Shown piece by piece: positions 1-12,741 of a DNA stretch of 64,000 nt. Made by a program: the position numbers and the translations under genes. The first letter of the stretch is position 1. Each line of letters starts with the position of its first letter. The stretch lies in contig NW_025941768.1 of the NCBI RefSeq assembly GCF_000764305.2, positions 62,001 to 126,000 of the forward strand, in the 5' to 3' direction. This stretch comes from Hyalella azteca (Eukaryota > Arthropoda > Malacostraca > Amphipoda > Hyalellidae). The notes beneath the pieces are model-generated. The model was not told the DNA's origin, did not search any database, and was given only the letters and a program-made list of their open reading frames with translations.

Positions 1-2309
1 GAACTAAGCGACTTCCCTAGTGAATTAGGAAAAAAATTGTGAGGGGAACCTTCTCCAAATGTGTGAGGTAGGTCACGAAGGGGTAAATTTTTCCTGTCAA
101 TCCCGTCAATATCGAGGTTTCTTCTCGGCGACAGCTTCAGCTGTACGGGTTCTGGAGTCGGTGATGTCCGTATTTCTTCCGCATTACCATGAAGTTTAGC
201 GAGATGAGGAGGTAGGAAGCCAGGAGAAAGTCTAACATTTCCTGCATCGGCCGCATCAGGTGGAGCAATACCATGTGCTGCAAAGCTGTTGGGATTTATG
301 ACATGACCGAATCCAGATGAAAACTTTGAAGCGGGATTTGGAGAGTAAGTACCACCTACAACCACGTAAGGGGCTGCCAGGCCAACAGTGTTGGAACCAC
401 CTCCGTAAGATGATGCTCGGCGACTATAATCCACTATTACCGATGGCTCATTGTGGAACACTGACGCGTCAGGATCGATGATGAAAGGCTTCTTGAAATG
501 CTTCAAGTTAATTTCGTTTATTGGTTTGAAAATGAGATTCTGGTTAAATTGGTTGCCACTTACAGGCCATCTTTGGTCCGGCAAATGTTGTTGGGCAAGA
601 AAAGGTGAATTTGTCACATAATTCGAGACAATGAATGGCTGTGGAGTTGGGCGTCCTTCTACGCTATAGGTAGAGTTCTGCCTATGAGGCAACCCAGCAG
701 TGATAGGTCCAGAAAATGGATTACTATCACCTGGAATTTGCTGAGATTGATGATTTGAGAATAAATTTGGAAAATCATTAAGGTTGGTGATTTGTCCAAA
801 TTGATTTGGGAATTTATCAAAAGAGTTCGTTAATATGTTGTTCGAAACAAAGGGTCGACTGTCTCCCTCGATGTTCGTTAAGAGATGGCCTCCATTTGGT
901 GTACCATACTGGAAACCAGGAAAACCGTAAGGAGAAGCTGTTGGTTGAGACGAACCGAAGCCATGTTGAGGACTTAGCGGATCAAGAGCTGATGGAATAT
1001 ATGTGTTGGGAGGGAATTTCCTCGGCTGCTTCACTAAGCTGGATGACGGTAATTTGTAAAAATCGTTGAAATTTTTATATTTCGTCGTTGCAAATGAATC
1101 GTGACTGTTAACACCGAAAGGCTGCTGAACTCTGTTGAAATTTTGTTCTCCTTGCGACGGCAGCTCATGAGGTTTGCTGAAACTGCCTTGGTCGACAAAA
1201 TTAAGAGGTCGTGGTTGTTTCTCTGGAAAGCTGTGGTACGATAATGGATACTGGTAACGAGAATGAGGTGTGAAGGGTGGTGATACGGAATTTTCGACTG
1301 AGCCACTATGAGATTGGAATGGGATGGAATAAAGAGGAAGCGTCTGCTGATAGTCTGAAGGAGGGAATGGCACAGTTGGTACAACAGGAACACCTGATGC
1401 TTGTGGAGGTACAAGCGGAGCACTTTCTGCAGTTGGAGGGACGACAGGAATGCCGTCTGCAGTGAACGGGACAACAGGAATTCTTTTCCTTGAGAGCTGA
1501 ACGCTTGGATGTCTTCCTGAGGGTAGAGAAATACTCGGAAACCTTCCTGATGGCCGAAATAGATCCTGATGCTGATGAGAAGCTGCAGTCAAAGGATGAT
1601 ACCTTCCAGATTCTGAGATTGAATGTGAAAATCTATTCTCTTGACTTGCAGGATGAGCATGACGTTCAAATGATGTTGCACCCGTAAACTGCTGGCTCTG
1701 CGCACTGGTCACACCGCCATCTCCTCTAAACGTAGAAGAGGTATTTGCGTAACTTCCAGGTAACTGGGGTAGTGGCTGGAGATGCCGATGTGCTGTTTCT
1801 TGATAATTGTCATCGGAAATTGGAACACTATCGTCGTAGTCAGCATAATTAGTTTGAGGGACTATTGGAATTGTTTCGATTGATGTTGGCGGTTTATGAA
1901 CAGTTACTGGCGCCTGTACGGCAGCAACAGAATCACGTCCAGCCGATCCAAGAACTTCTCGACTCTGTTCAAAATTGTGGCGGGTGGCATGTGAGGGGAT
2001 GGTCGAAGGTCGGTTCAGAACCGCGGCTCCGACCACTGGAATTGGTCTGCCGGCAAGTATTGGAGGAAAATTCACAGTTCTAGACGGTTCGTTGATAATT
2101 TTATCGGGATGGTGCGCTAGTCCATCGTAGGAGACCGTAGCACGGTAGCCGTTTTGGTCTGCCGTGTACTTGACTGTCTGTATGCGGCCATCAGGCAGGT
2201 GCACGGTATACTGCCCCGTCGTGACATGACCGTCACGAAACTCAGTGTGTGCGTACGCTGTGCCGGAGCCTTCGTCGCGCACGCCGTACTCGAAGGCGTA
2301 CCCGCGATC
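1..2309 (-). CDS. Pro-resilin-like cuticle protein, exon 2 (partial, runs off left edge)
   Basis: On the minus strand a single frame is open from 2309 to position 1 (769 codons plus 2 bases), which is not expected by chance. It begins just after a splice acceptor (pyrimidine-rich tract then AG at 2311-2310). The first 63 residues form an RR (Rebers-Riddiford, chitin_bind_4) domain: YAFEYGVRDEGSG, then RDGHVTTGQYTVHLPDGR, VKYTADQNGY and ending SYDG. The GQY..LPDGR..V.Y.AD..GY spacing resembles the RR-2-type domain of insect pro-resilins, which binds chitin in the extracellular cuticle. The remaining roughly 700 residues are rich in P, S, Q, N and F, as in elastic or structural cuticle proteins. 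Short repeats occur there, for example IPVVP.TA near positions 1400-1480 and PSGR.PS near 1500-1550. No stop codon is in the window, so the C-terminus is missing. Family assignment is strong; calling it a true resilin is inference. Confidence 0.9.
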
Positions 2310-4362
2310 CTGGAAAAAGAAATTTCCTAAGTGTACTCAAAATCATTTTATCAACACGTTCACATTAATTTTACTTGGTGATTTTGCATGCAACAATGCA
2401 ATATTGAATCTGAGTATACTTAATACCCAATCATTTACAAGTCGATTCCGCTTGTACTTGCATTTTGCATGCAATATCAGCAATGGCTTTATTGCTGAAA
2501 TTATTGATAATCAATCAAAAAATTTTTTCTGCTATTTCACGAAGAACATATCTGATAGGTGCGTTCTAATTGTTGCACAACTGGATCGTAGAAGATAAAG
2601 ATTATTCAATTTAACAAAAAGTAAATATTATATAAACTTGCAAGTTGCAACATCAATAAATTAGAAATTTACACGGCAACTTGAAAAAATGTTCGTCCTT
2701 CATCGTCATTATCTCTCTACCAAATTCGGAGTTGTGCTCTCAAATTTATTACATTTTCGTTTAGGTATAGATTAAAATATGCATGGAGCTGTTTTTAGTA
2801 TGCAATACTAGTTAACAGATAAATTAAAAGTTTATTTCTATAGATTTATAAATTAAAATCAAAATTCCGAGATTGTATTTTTATCAGTTATTAATATGAA
2901 AATTTATGTTGTGCTCATTCCAGCGACATTTTCAGATTAAGCAAGTGCCGTACTGAAATCACAAAGCTATGTTCATTATGTAAATAAAAGCTCTGGTGGC
3001 TACTTACCGCCAGTGTTGTTTGATTATGATATTTTATTTACTTAAGTGACATGCTCTTTTTAATTTAACTATTGTTTGTTGAATAATTATGATGTAGTTG
3101 TTTATTTTAAGCATGTGGTACTCGTTATGGGCTGCAAATACAGGCATGTTGTCCCTGTATAATGCTATTTTTAGTGTTGCTTCTTGACGTTTGTGCGGAT
3201 ATAAAATGCACAAGGTAATAATGAGTTGAAGTTAGCTGCTGGCCTGTTGGTCTCTGCTATTAGGTGGTTAAAACCGTGTAAATTTCGTCGCCTGCAAGGG
3301 GCGAAAAGCCATAACAGAAGTTATTTACAAATTACTGAATTATTACATGCCATCAATGATACACGACTCGCTAATTTTTTAAAAAAGCTACTCTCCTTTT
3401 AAAACTATGAATCATATTAACGAAATTGTATAAGTACTATTTCCTACAATTTCAAAATTAGTTATTATTTTTCATATTAAAACAGAACAAAGCGCATTTC
3501 TGAACCAGTATAATGTTTCCAATCAAGCGCAGTGGTGATTTTCATATCATTGACGGTAAAAGAATAGTATTTCACCGAGAAACATCAACTGATATTCACC
3601 GAGACCTTGCAAGATATTACAGAGAAGGCATCAATCTGACAGGAGTGACCCCACAACACATTGCTGGCTGTCTTGGGTCACGACCTGAGTCATGCCATTC
3701 GAGTCCAGTGTATCGTGGTCCAGATATATCATCTCGTGACTGCTATGTTGGAAGTTTTGAATTACCAACAATGACCGATTTTTAGTAAATCAAAGCGAGG
3801 TTCACGGTCTTGGGCAAGGCTGCCCTTAGCACGATCAATACCATAGGGGTGTGCGGAGATAAGGAAGTTATAAATGCGTCCTACTGAATGTATATAGTTT
3901 AATATCAACGATGCCATACCACAAAATATTTTGAATAAATTTTAAAAGAAAATGGGATTTTTGGTATAGCTTTGGAGAATCATGGCTGTTTATGTACGTA
4001 CTTCAGTCCAATCGGATCTTTTGTCATAAATTGTAGTTTTTTTTATTAAAATGAGAGTCGCAGTTCTCTCAAATTCAATTGACATAATATTTCCAGTCGA
4101 GTTAAAAAATGAAGGATGATAGGTTATTTTTGGAGGTACACTGGATACAAAAAAGTAGGGAAATTACCTGTAAGAATAGAATTGTCCCGCATGGATGCAA
4201 AACAGCCCGCTTTAATAAAATGAATTAATCAAATAAATTGAACAATGATGAAGCTATGAATTTGAAAGAAATTAGAGACATGTAAGGAATTAGTCAAAAA
4301 GTGTCAGAGAGGTTGACATAAATTATGGATTGTTTCTTAATTAACCAGAACTGAATTTGAAC
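2310..4362 (-). other. Phase-0 intron of the pro-resilin-like gene
   Basis: This 2053-bp AT-rich intron lies between the signal-peptide exon and the RR-domain exon, with GT at 4362-4361 and AG at 2311-2310 read on the minus strand. Most of it shows no repeats or coding signal. The exception is an opposite-strand open frame at 3513-3785, listed separately. Confidence 0.7.
3513..3785 (+). CDS. Hypothetical 90-residue ORF nested in the intron, opposite strand
   Basis: An open frame from ATG 3513 to TAG 3785 encodes MFPIKRSGDFHIIDGKR...ELPTMTDF. I recognise no family. Its composition is balanced and it is more GC-rich than the AT-rich intron around it, which is why it stands out. A possible acceptor (TTTCTGAACCAG) lies just before the ATG and an AATAAA occurs near 3930. 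There is no signal peptide or membrane segment. It may be a chance frame, a small nested gene or a transposon fragment. Confidence 0.2.
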   Translation: MFPIKRSGDFHIIDGKRIVFHRETSTDIHRDLARYYREGINLTGVTPQHIAGCLGSRPESCHSSPVYRGPDISSRDCYVGSFELPTMTDF

Positions 4363-4446
4363 CTGCGATGGCGTAGGCTGTTGTGCCGACGCAGCCACAA
4401 GCAGTAGCAGCAACAGCTGGCAACGCAGTCGTCCGTTGTCGCCCAT
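4363..4446 (-). CDS. Pro-resilin-like cuticle protein, exon 1 (signal peptide)
   Basis: Minus-strand ATG at 4446-4444 opens 28 codons: MGDNGRLRCQ, then six leucines, VAASA and QQPTPSQ. This is a classical secretory signal peptide with a likely cleavage after ASA (residue 21). The exon ends CAG at 4363, followed by GT (4362-4361, GTTCAA, a weak donor). Both this donor and the acceptor at 2310 are phase 0. Splicing therefore joins ...PTPSQ directly to DRGYAFEYGV, placing the RR domain at the mature N-terminus, which is a sensible precursor. The frame stays open upstream into the 23-bp minisatellite, but those codons are repeat-derived and this ATG is the first that precedes a signal peptide. 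An additional small exon inside the intron cannot be excluded. Confidence 0.75.
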
Positions 4447-4462
4447 CCCGCTGTCAGAGTTG

Positions 4463-5174
4463 CTGTGATGAACGCGGTTGATCGCTGGTGATGAACGCGG
4501 TTGATCGAAGTCGGTGAATGCGGTTGATTGAAGGTGATGAACGCGGTTGATCGAAGTTGGTGAGTGTGGTTGATCGAAGTTGGTGAGTGCGGTTGATCGC
4601 TGGTGATGAACGCGGTTGATCAAAGGTGATGAACGCGGTTGACCGAGGTTGGTGAGTACGGTTGATCGAAGGTGATGAACGCGGTTGACCGAAGTTGGTG
4701 AGTGCGGTTGATCGAAGGTGATGAACGCGGTTGACCGAAGTTGGTGAGTGCGGTTGATCGAAGGTGATGAACGCGGTTGACCGAAGTTGGTGAGTGCGGT
4801 TGATCGAAGGTGATGAACGCGGTTGATCGAAGTTGGTGAGTGCGGTTGATCGAAGTTGGTGAGTGCGGTTGATCAAAGTTGGTGAGTGCGGTTGATCGAA
4901 TGTGATGAACGCGGTTGATCGAAGGTGATGAACGCGGTTGATCGAAGGTGATGAAGGCGGTTGATCGAAGGTAACGAAGGCGGTTGATCGAAGGCGATGA
5001 ACGCGATTGATCGAAGGTAACGAAGGCGATTGATCGAAGTTAGTGAACGCGTTCGATCAAAAGTGATGAATGCGATTGATTGAGCGACGGTGATGAACGC
5101 GTTTGATCGAAGGTGGTGAATGCGGTTGATGGCTGGTGCTGTACGCGGTTGATCGCTTGTGATGAACGCGACTG
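4463..5174. repeat. 23-bp minisatellite immediately upstream of the pro-resilin-like start
   Basis: About 31 tandem units of 23 bp, of the form CGGTTGATCGAAGGTGATGA + ACG. Two unit flavours alternate (GGTGATGAACGC and GTTGGTGAGTGC), and units become more divergent towards 5170. Because 23 is not a multiple of 3 and the unit lacks stops, the minus strand appears open in several frames with a 23-residue peptide period; these are not genes. The array lies 17 bp upstream of the ATG, so it occupies the 5' UTR or proximal promoter of that gene. Confidence 0.9.
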
Positions 5175-7181
5175 AGCAGATGCAGGAATTTCGCGCAGGC
5201 AGGGCGGGCGGATGTCCAGATTCTGAGAGAATATTCAAAACTCTGTGTTGGAAATTTATTGTATAACCAATATTGGGGTTGAGAACTACACCGTCACATC
5301 GCAGGCATAAAACACGTAGGGCAACATGGGGCAGCGCGCCCTCCCCTTTTTTTAACTAAATTTTTGATGAAGTTTCAATTGATACGAGATGGTTCTTTGT
5401 TTTGTTAAAAGGTACAACTAATGAGGAATGTATGATGTGAATTAGACGAATTTGATCAACACAACATTGGTCGAGAGTAATTAGATATAACAATGTAGAT
5501 GGATTTGATATTATAAATTGAGGTATGTATACATAAGCGGTTCAGTGGTTCACCATAAATTCGAGGCACAGTGGTATACTTGTAAGCAGACATTATCTAT
5601 AAACTTTTCACTGAGGACGAGAATGCATTTTTATAAGACTCAAGTGGAGCTGACACCTTATTTTTACGAATTCTTCACGCATGGAAGTGATGCATACGAA
5701 AATGAATCGTACTGATTCGAAGACGCATGAATAGACTAAGATTAATTATAGGCTAATGATATTACATGAGTGATTTATGCAATAAAGTTAAGAAAATTGC
5801 CCGACGTAAAGCCAAGTACCAGAATTTGCGTCCTTGGTGTGTGGAGGGCTGCGAGGTAGAGGGAGCAGTATAGGCGCTGGGTGGGGAGTGAAGTCTCACG
5901 CCTGATCACGTAGAATTACTTCAAGATTACCCAGCCTAGATAATGGCACAGGCCGTAGATCGATTGTCGTACTCAGGACAAGATTTACTGATCGTTTGTT
6001 CGTCGATGATATGTGACGCTTTTATCGATGGATGTAGCTTATTGAATTAAGAAATGTTCATTTCTTAATGCATTTCGCGCAGCTTGTTTGGAAATAATAG
6101 AGGACGTTTGGTAGACGATGCGATACAGGACGAATAAGGATACAGAAGACGGTGAAAGAAGTGCTGTGTTCACTTCGGATCGCTGGAGGCAAAAATTTGA
6201 CAGAGATGCTACTTATTTTCGCTAAAAGCTTTCGATGACTTTAGTCAAGGAAAGCACTCAGTAGTCGTGTCAATAAACAATCATTAAATAATTAATTTTA
6301 CTGCGTATAGGCGCTAGTGCGCTAGTTTGGCTAACCAAGAGTTACTCATAGGACTCAAACTTTGTAACTGAAAGTCGTGCTAATGACGAACGAGTTTCCG
6401 CGTAAGTTTTATGTTGGAGCCAACTAATTTTTTCGTCGATCATTGAACGACTTTGAATGTATATTTTTGTTGCAGATTTTCAAGGCTTCACGTGCTTTTT
6501 TGTTCACTGCTCGTGCTCGATAAGTCGTGATGTCGACAGCCGACGCTCCCCCTTGGACCGCAATTTATCGGAAAGCCACTGAAAATATTTCGGCAGCAAC
6601 GAGTGACCTCAAATTCTGAAGCTGTTGACTCTTACCGAAGTTTCAGTTTGCGCTGAGAGAAATTGTCTTTGACGATTCTCATGCAAATTTGAGGAGAGCA
6701 GCGCTTGCTACTTCTTTTGTATAGGTCGAACTAATTGAGGGCCTACTTCACGAACCTCTTCGTACAGGTCAAACCAATTGAAGGGTCTTTGTTCTAACGG
6801 CCCAATGCTGAGGTCAGTCTCGAGCGAGATGTTCAGGTCGCCGAACTGGCAAAGTTATTATCTCAAACCTTCAGCATGGATTCTTTGAAAGTTGACCTCG
6901 TACATCATTTTTAATGGGTAGCTGATGCTTACAGCGTAGTTACACTATATAGCATTAGGCAGTCGCACGGAATGAATTATTCAAGGTTGAACTTTATTTC
7001 CCCCTTAGGTATTACGTATAATATTTTCCACTTATACTAAGTATAATTAATGAGTTTAACGTGAAATTCAAATAACTGAGTGTCATTCGTCGATGAAATT
7101 GTGTTAGAATAAGACCACGGACGGCTTAGAATTATTCGAAAGCGGTGTCCAAGAGATCGTGGTCGTCGTGTTCGTTAGCGT
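5175..7181. other. Unassigned region, upstream flank of the cuticle gene
   Basis: No gene is recognisable. A GC-rich patch at 5185-5215 directly precedes the minisatellite and could hold the promoter of the minus-strand cuticle gene, but I see no convincing TATA or initiator. The rest is AT-rich single-copy-looking sequence. Confidence 0.4.
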
Positions 7182-7380
7182 GCTGCTGCTGGCGGTCGAG
7201 GTCGATGGTTCGTGTCAGATGAAATCGTTAGTCGAAATTACTAATTATTGTACAAAACAATGCTTGTGTTCGTAACTGCTAGCTGCTGCTGGCGGTCGAG
7301 GTCGATGGTTCGTGTCAGATGAAATCGTTAGTCGGAATTACTAATTATTATACAAAACAATGCTTGTGTTCGTAACTGCT
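7182..7380. repeat. Tandem duplication, 2 x 100 bp
   Basis: GCTGCTGCTGGCGGTCGAGG at 7182 recurs at 7282. The two units differ by a couple of substitutions (for example GTCGAAATT versus GTCGGAATT) and end CGTAACTGCT. They are non-coding by appearance. Confidence 0.9.
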
Positions 7381-8319
7381 GTAACGAGGGCTCCACTCCA
7401 GCTTGTCCAAGCTGGGCTCGGTGATTCTGCGAGAAAAAATAATATTAAATTATTAAATTTGCGAAAAATTGTATGGAAATTTATAAAATAAATTTAAGAC
7501 CGGAAAAATTATACTGAAATGTGGACAGTTGAATATGAAAGTGCACAAGTAGCAGAAATGACGCAATCGGTGATTACTGATAAGACGAGCTTTGCACGAG
7601 AACGTGCATTATCGTGAAAAAAAAATAAAAAAACACCCATTATAGGCAATGGGTTCATGAAAATTCAAAAATCAACTGCTTGCTGAGTCATGGTTGATAG
7701 ACAGCTTGGAAGGAATGATGTCGTTGCGCTATTCTTTAGATAGCAAAGACTAAGCCAGTGGCGGGAGTATAAAAGACGACGTTTAAATTAAGAGATGCTT
7801 CGTTTTTATACACATTGATTTTTGATCAGAAGAGCACACGAAAATCGCTTGTTGATTACATTTCCGTGCCTTGAATGATAGAGAATAATTTTGCTAAATT
7901 CTGTGGATGCTGGAAGTAAATACATAACCTAGAAACGGCCTTCCACATATTACTAGGTAAATTAAATAATAAAAGCGTGATTCTTGTCTAATTTCAAGGA
8001 CGGCTTAAGGTATGCCATGAGTGTACCTGAGCAATTTTGACGAGTACGAACTATTCTACTGTTCGAGTTTCTGGAACCTATCAACGATACGAGTGCGCAA
8101 TGAACCACTCATCATCCGAACTCATTTTCTACACTCATTAAATATTTTCTTCAGCCTGAACCGCCTCACAGGTTTGTGAATATAATTGTGTGTGGTTTAA
8201 ATTCGTAATTTTAAAATGACGTAATTTGATTGAATGATCGCACACTGTTTTATTCACCAGCTCGGGTTCAACGGATAACTAAAAGTAATTTACTTTCACT
8301 GTACCTTTGATCTAACTTC

Positions 8320-8765
8320 ATTGTAGTCTCACTGTACCCTTCCCTCACTCTACCCCCACTGTGGTCTCACTGTTCCCTCACTCTACATCTATATGCTCAC
8401 TCTCCCTCACTTTAACATCACTCTGCCCTCACTGCACCCTCATTCTACATCCACGGTTCCCTCATTGTACGTAAATATGCTCATTCTCCCTCGCTTTACC
8501 ATCACTCTGCCCCCTCTATGGTCTCACTGTTCCCTCACTCTACCTCCACTGTTCCCTAACTCTACGTCAATATGCACACTCTCCCTCATTATACCCTCAC
8601 TCTCCTTCACTGTAACCTCACTCTCCCCTCATTGTGGTCTTCCTGTTCCCTCACTATCCCTCATTGTACCCTCACCCTACCCTCACTGTGATCTCACTAC
8701 TCCCTCACTCCACGTTAATATGAACACTACCCTCTCCCCTCCCTCACTCTACCCTTTACACTGCA
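8320..8765. repeat. Degenerate pyrimidine-rich array (CCCTCACTSTAC type)
   Basis: Short imperfect units of about 12 bp (CCCTCACTCTAC, CCCTCACTGTGG, TCTCACTGTTCC) with a strong strand asymmetry, almost purely C/T plus A on the plus strand. The open frame across it (8393-8806) is low-complexity and not a gene. Confidence 0.8.
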
Positions 8766-8810
8766 TTAGTGAAGACGCGTCTCCGTGCCCCGACCTTGAG
8801 CCCTGATGCC

Positions 8811-10370
8811 CTCGGATGCCCTCGCTCCGATCTTGATACACATTCTCAAAAATAATACCGAGGTCGTTACATCATGGAATTTAATTATCACAAATAATAA
8901 AAAAAACACAGCTTAAAATTATACAATTGATCGGCTCGTGACGTTACTCAGTTTTAAAAATAAATCTGCCAATATATAATTATCCTAAATATTCGAGTAC
9001 CTTGAGAATTTTTGGGGATTCAGCTCCTTATTCATCATCGCAGTGCATCCAGTTATTTCATGAATTGATGAATCTATCAAGTGTTCTTCAGTTGGCTGAT
9101 TATACGCCCCTTATTATGAAACGTGTATTGATTTGGTAACGCCACTGAATAACATGCTAAATAATTCCCCTCTTTCTTTTTATATGCTATTCCTACCTGC
9201 GCTGCAAACGCAGGAAAATTATCAAAGGAAATCCAAAGCTACGCGGTAAAGGGCGTCCGTGAATCGCGATTACAGAGGCGGCGATCTTCTTCTTTAAGGT
9301 CAGGGTTTTGTTGACTGCGGTCGGCACTGATAGATTACGAGCGTATTTTTCACGCACGCGGTTCTAGGAAAGGCAGATGATCTCGTCAGCGAGGACGCGG
9401 TATTGTGGAAAAAAAGTCGTCCGGTGATCGTAAGTCGTTTAGAGAATCCAGGCTTCAACGTAAACGAGTTCTTCGTATATTTGATCAATATTGATATCGC
9501 AAATATATTTTGATCAATATTGATGTCGCAATCAATTAAAGGTCTGATTAATTTTGATTTATGATTAATTTTGTGATATTCGGGTACTGAAAATTCGAGC
9601 CACAAGCACTATAGAAAAAAATCTATAGATATACCACAATTATTTGGCCATTAACCGCATATGTTCAAACAAGCCAATTCTCTCAGCTAATACTAATTTT
9701 CCAGAATATAAATGAATTACTGCGCTATATTAAAATTAAATGAATGACGTAAGTGTGCGGAGTTAACCTTGAATGAAACAATTCAACATTTAACTCTCAA
9801 ATTCAAACTAAAAACATATTATACAATAAAAAATATAAAAAATATACAAAGAAAATATTATCAAGATATTGAGGTCATCCGGGGAAATTTCGCGAGCGGC
9901 TTGAACTACAAGTTTGTTTGGAATTACCTAGATATTTTCATGGAATTAAAGTTTCAATTTTTATTATTTATTCGGTACTTCAAGGCTATAATTATTATTT
10001 ACATAATCTATTACTTACAAAGATCTATGTTTTATCACTACGAAGAGATTTAACAATACCGGCTACTATATGAAACAATTTTACCAACTCTGGCCACTTA
10101 TATACGAGAAGAATTAGACAGCAAACTTAACAAATGAATCGATAACACATAAACAAGTATAGAGGCAAGTTACCGACGAAATATGACTTATAAACTTTTA
10201 ATAGCTATATAATAAACAATTGAAGCGAATTGCAGCGATTCCATCGGGGTTTTCCTGTAGATTTTTCAAATAATATCATCTTATTTTAGTATCTTTTTAG
10301 TATGAGTATCTTTTTGCTTTTGACATAAAAACATTTCATTCATCATAGTAATTTTAATTCAACAGTTTCT
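8811..10370. other. Unassigned AT-rich region
   Basis: No supported gene. A 20-odd-bp motif containing TTGATCAATATTGAT occurs twice at 9481-9535. Open frames here have AT-driven, low-complexity translations rich in I, Y, K and N. Confidence 0.4.
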
Positions 10371-10373
10371 TAT

Positions 10374-11010
10374 GTCTCGACAGTCTAGCGTATCATTTAT
10401 AATAAACTGTTGATTCATAACACTTCATTCTACAGTTCTTTTGGTTTCGACAAGGTTGCATATCATTTATCATTAAGAGTTTCATAACATTCCATTCCAC
10501 AATTTCTTTTGGTTTCGACAAGGTTGCAAATCATTCATCATTAAGAGTTTCATAACATTCATTTCCACGTTTTTTTTTGTTTCGACAAGGTTGCATATCA
10601 TTTATCATAAAGAGTTTCATAACATCCCATTCTATAGTTTCCTTTGGTTTCGACAAGGCAGCATATGATTCATCATAAACAGTTTCAGTGTATTTCATTC
10701 TACACTTTCTTTTAACAGTTTCTTTTGGTTTCGACAAGGTTGCATATCATTTATCATTAAGAGTTTCATAACATTCCATTCCACGTTTTTTTTGTTTCGA
10801 CAAGGTTGCATATCATTTATCATAAAGAGTTTCATTACATCCCATTCTACAGTTTCCTTTGGTTTCGACAAGGCAGCATATAATTCATCATAAACAGTTT
10901 CATTGCATTTCATTCTACACTTTCATTTGGTTTCGACAAGGCAGCATATACTTCATCATAAACAGTTTAATAACATTTTATTCTACAATTTCTTTTTGTT
11001 TCGACATGCA
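10374..11010. repeat. 67-bp tandem repeat, about 10 copies
   Basis: The core GGTTTCGACAAGGTTGCATA recurs with spacing of about 67-79 bp (TTTCGACA near 10446, 10514, 10581, 10649, 10728, 10796, 10864, 10934). Each unit continues with ATCATTTATCATAAAGAG and TTTCATAACATTCCATTC. Minus-strand frames through it are repeat artefacts. Confidence 0.9.
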
Positions 11011-12741
11011 AGCCGTCTGAACCTGCCAAGATGGTAGAGGCCCTTATAAATCTTGCCCTCGCGTCACGCAATATAACGCAATTAACATGACCGTTGTCCC
11101 TGTAAGGAACCCAGCGACCTTGTCTCGTACGTCACCAGCGACGTAAGAACAATGGAGAAAACTCACCATGTTACATCACAGTCACATAATTTGGTGAAGT
11201 CGTAATCTTCAATGCTAATTTCATATGCTACAGCGGGAGTCAAAATACGCGTGTGAAGGCACCCGGCATTCTCAAGAGAAGTAACTCATTAAAATACATG
11301 CTATATAGTGAATGTATTCCCGTAATGGGTAAAGTAATCTTGAGTTTTTAAAAATAGTGTATCAGAAACTATAATGAAAATCATAACTTGAAGAAGAGGA
11401 AAATATGCTATCATACAAATGCGATGACGAATACTTTTCGACACTTCGACGCTCATGACCTCGCGCTAGAACAGAAGTTATTGAACTGGTCGCAAGACTA
11501 TTGTGGTATTAAATTTACGGTGATCGTATATATACGGGGTCGTATGAAATGGTAGTCGTTAGTTTAATTAAGTTGATCATAAGTTTACGGCGTTCGTGAG
11601 CCGTGAATTTTTCTGAGTGTAGGTCGGTGGCTTGCCAATCAATTAACTGGCTACTGACGCTCGTATTTATGAGCTGACTTTTGATTGGCTGACGGAATGA
11701 CGATTTATTAGACAAAAATTTAGAAAATTAAAACGATATTGTTTCACTCAGTAGGCGAAATTCAGCATGTACACTAAAGTTACTTATTGAGGACAAAACT
11801 GAAACTTGAAATGATACTAGATGATAAGTTCATTATAAGATGATAAGAACGCACAGCGTATGATGGTCTTATTATGCTTAAAGATGATCTTGTCATTTAT
11901 GACCATCGATTATATCGGAACTAGCTTCGAATCAATCAAATTATTTCAAATTAAATGTTTCATGACCACGTTAATATTTGCGACCACGTTAATAATTGCG
12001 ATCGCTTATAAGTATCAAGATCACAACTGCTTAAATCACGAAGTAATTTAAAAGCAAAGAAAGCGGCCAAAAAGTTCACCATTTCGTATAAAGAAAACGT
12101 TTCGGAGTCCAGCTCCACCGTAAGTTCAAAACCTAGTACACAAGTTTTGGTTTATATATATAAGGTCTCATAAAGATACAGGTCTTCTTCTTGTAAGAGA
12201 AACGTTTTCGCCTATATAAAATAGTGAAATTTTCGGCTATTTTCTTTGATTATAAATTCCTGGTGGTTCCGATTGTAGTAAGACTTGTATTCATCGAGTA
12301 AGAAACTATTATTGTTCAAATTTAGATAATCGTGGAACTGATGATTTTCGAGTAACTGTAGACAGATTATGTTGAGAGCGAGGCCAGAATATAGACAATA
12401 ATTTAGTTGAAGATGTCATTGTATTCGATGCTTTAAGAAAGAGAAAAAATTTGAATCATATTAAATTTGAATGTTGAATTAATTTGCATACCAAATGCTG
12501 GGCGATGTATACACACAAACTTTCTTATTCAAGTTTGATGAGAACTCATAACAAATTTCATACAATTATAATTAAAATAGAGCAAGATGCTCACAAGCAG
12601 TATTTTTGGCTGAATATTATGCTCATACAAGCATACAGAACGTGCACCACGTCCACACAAATTACACTTGATCTGCTCACACATACAATATTCAATTTAC
12701 AAACGTGTCACTTAGTTAAACGTACACGAGGTATATATCTA
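11011..12741. other. Unassigned AT-rich region
   Basis: No recognisable gene, RNA or transposon. The short open frames have translations typical of AT-rich non-coding DNA. Confidence 0.4.

Noticed and set aside
4294..5238. Minus-strand frames with INRTHQLRSTAL-type 23-residue repeats
   Set aside because: They are products of the 23-bp array. Only the part from the ATG at 4446 (signal peptide) is considered coding.
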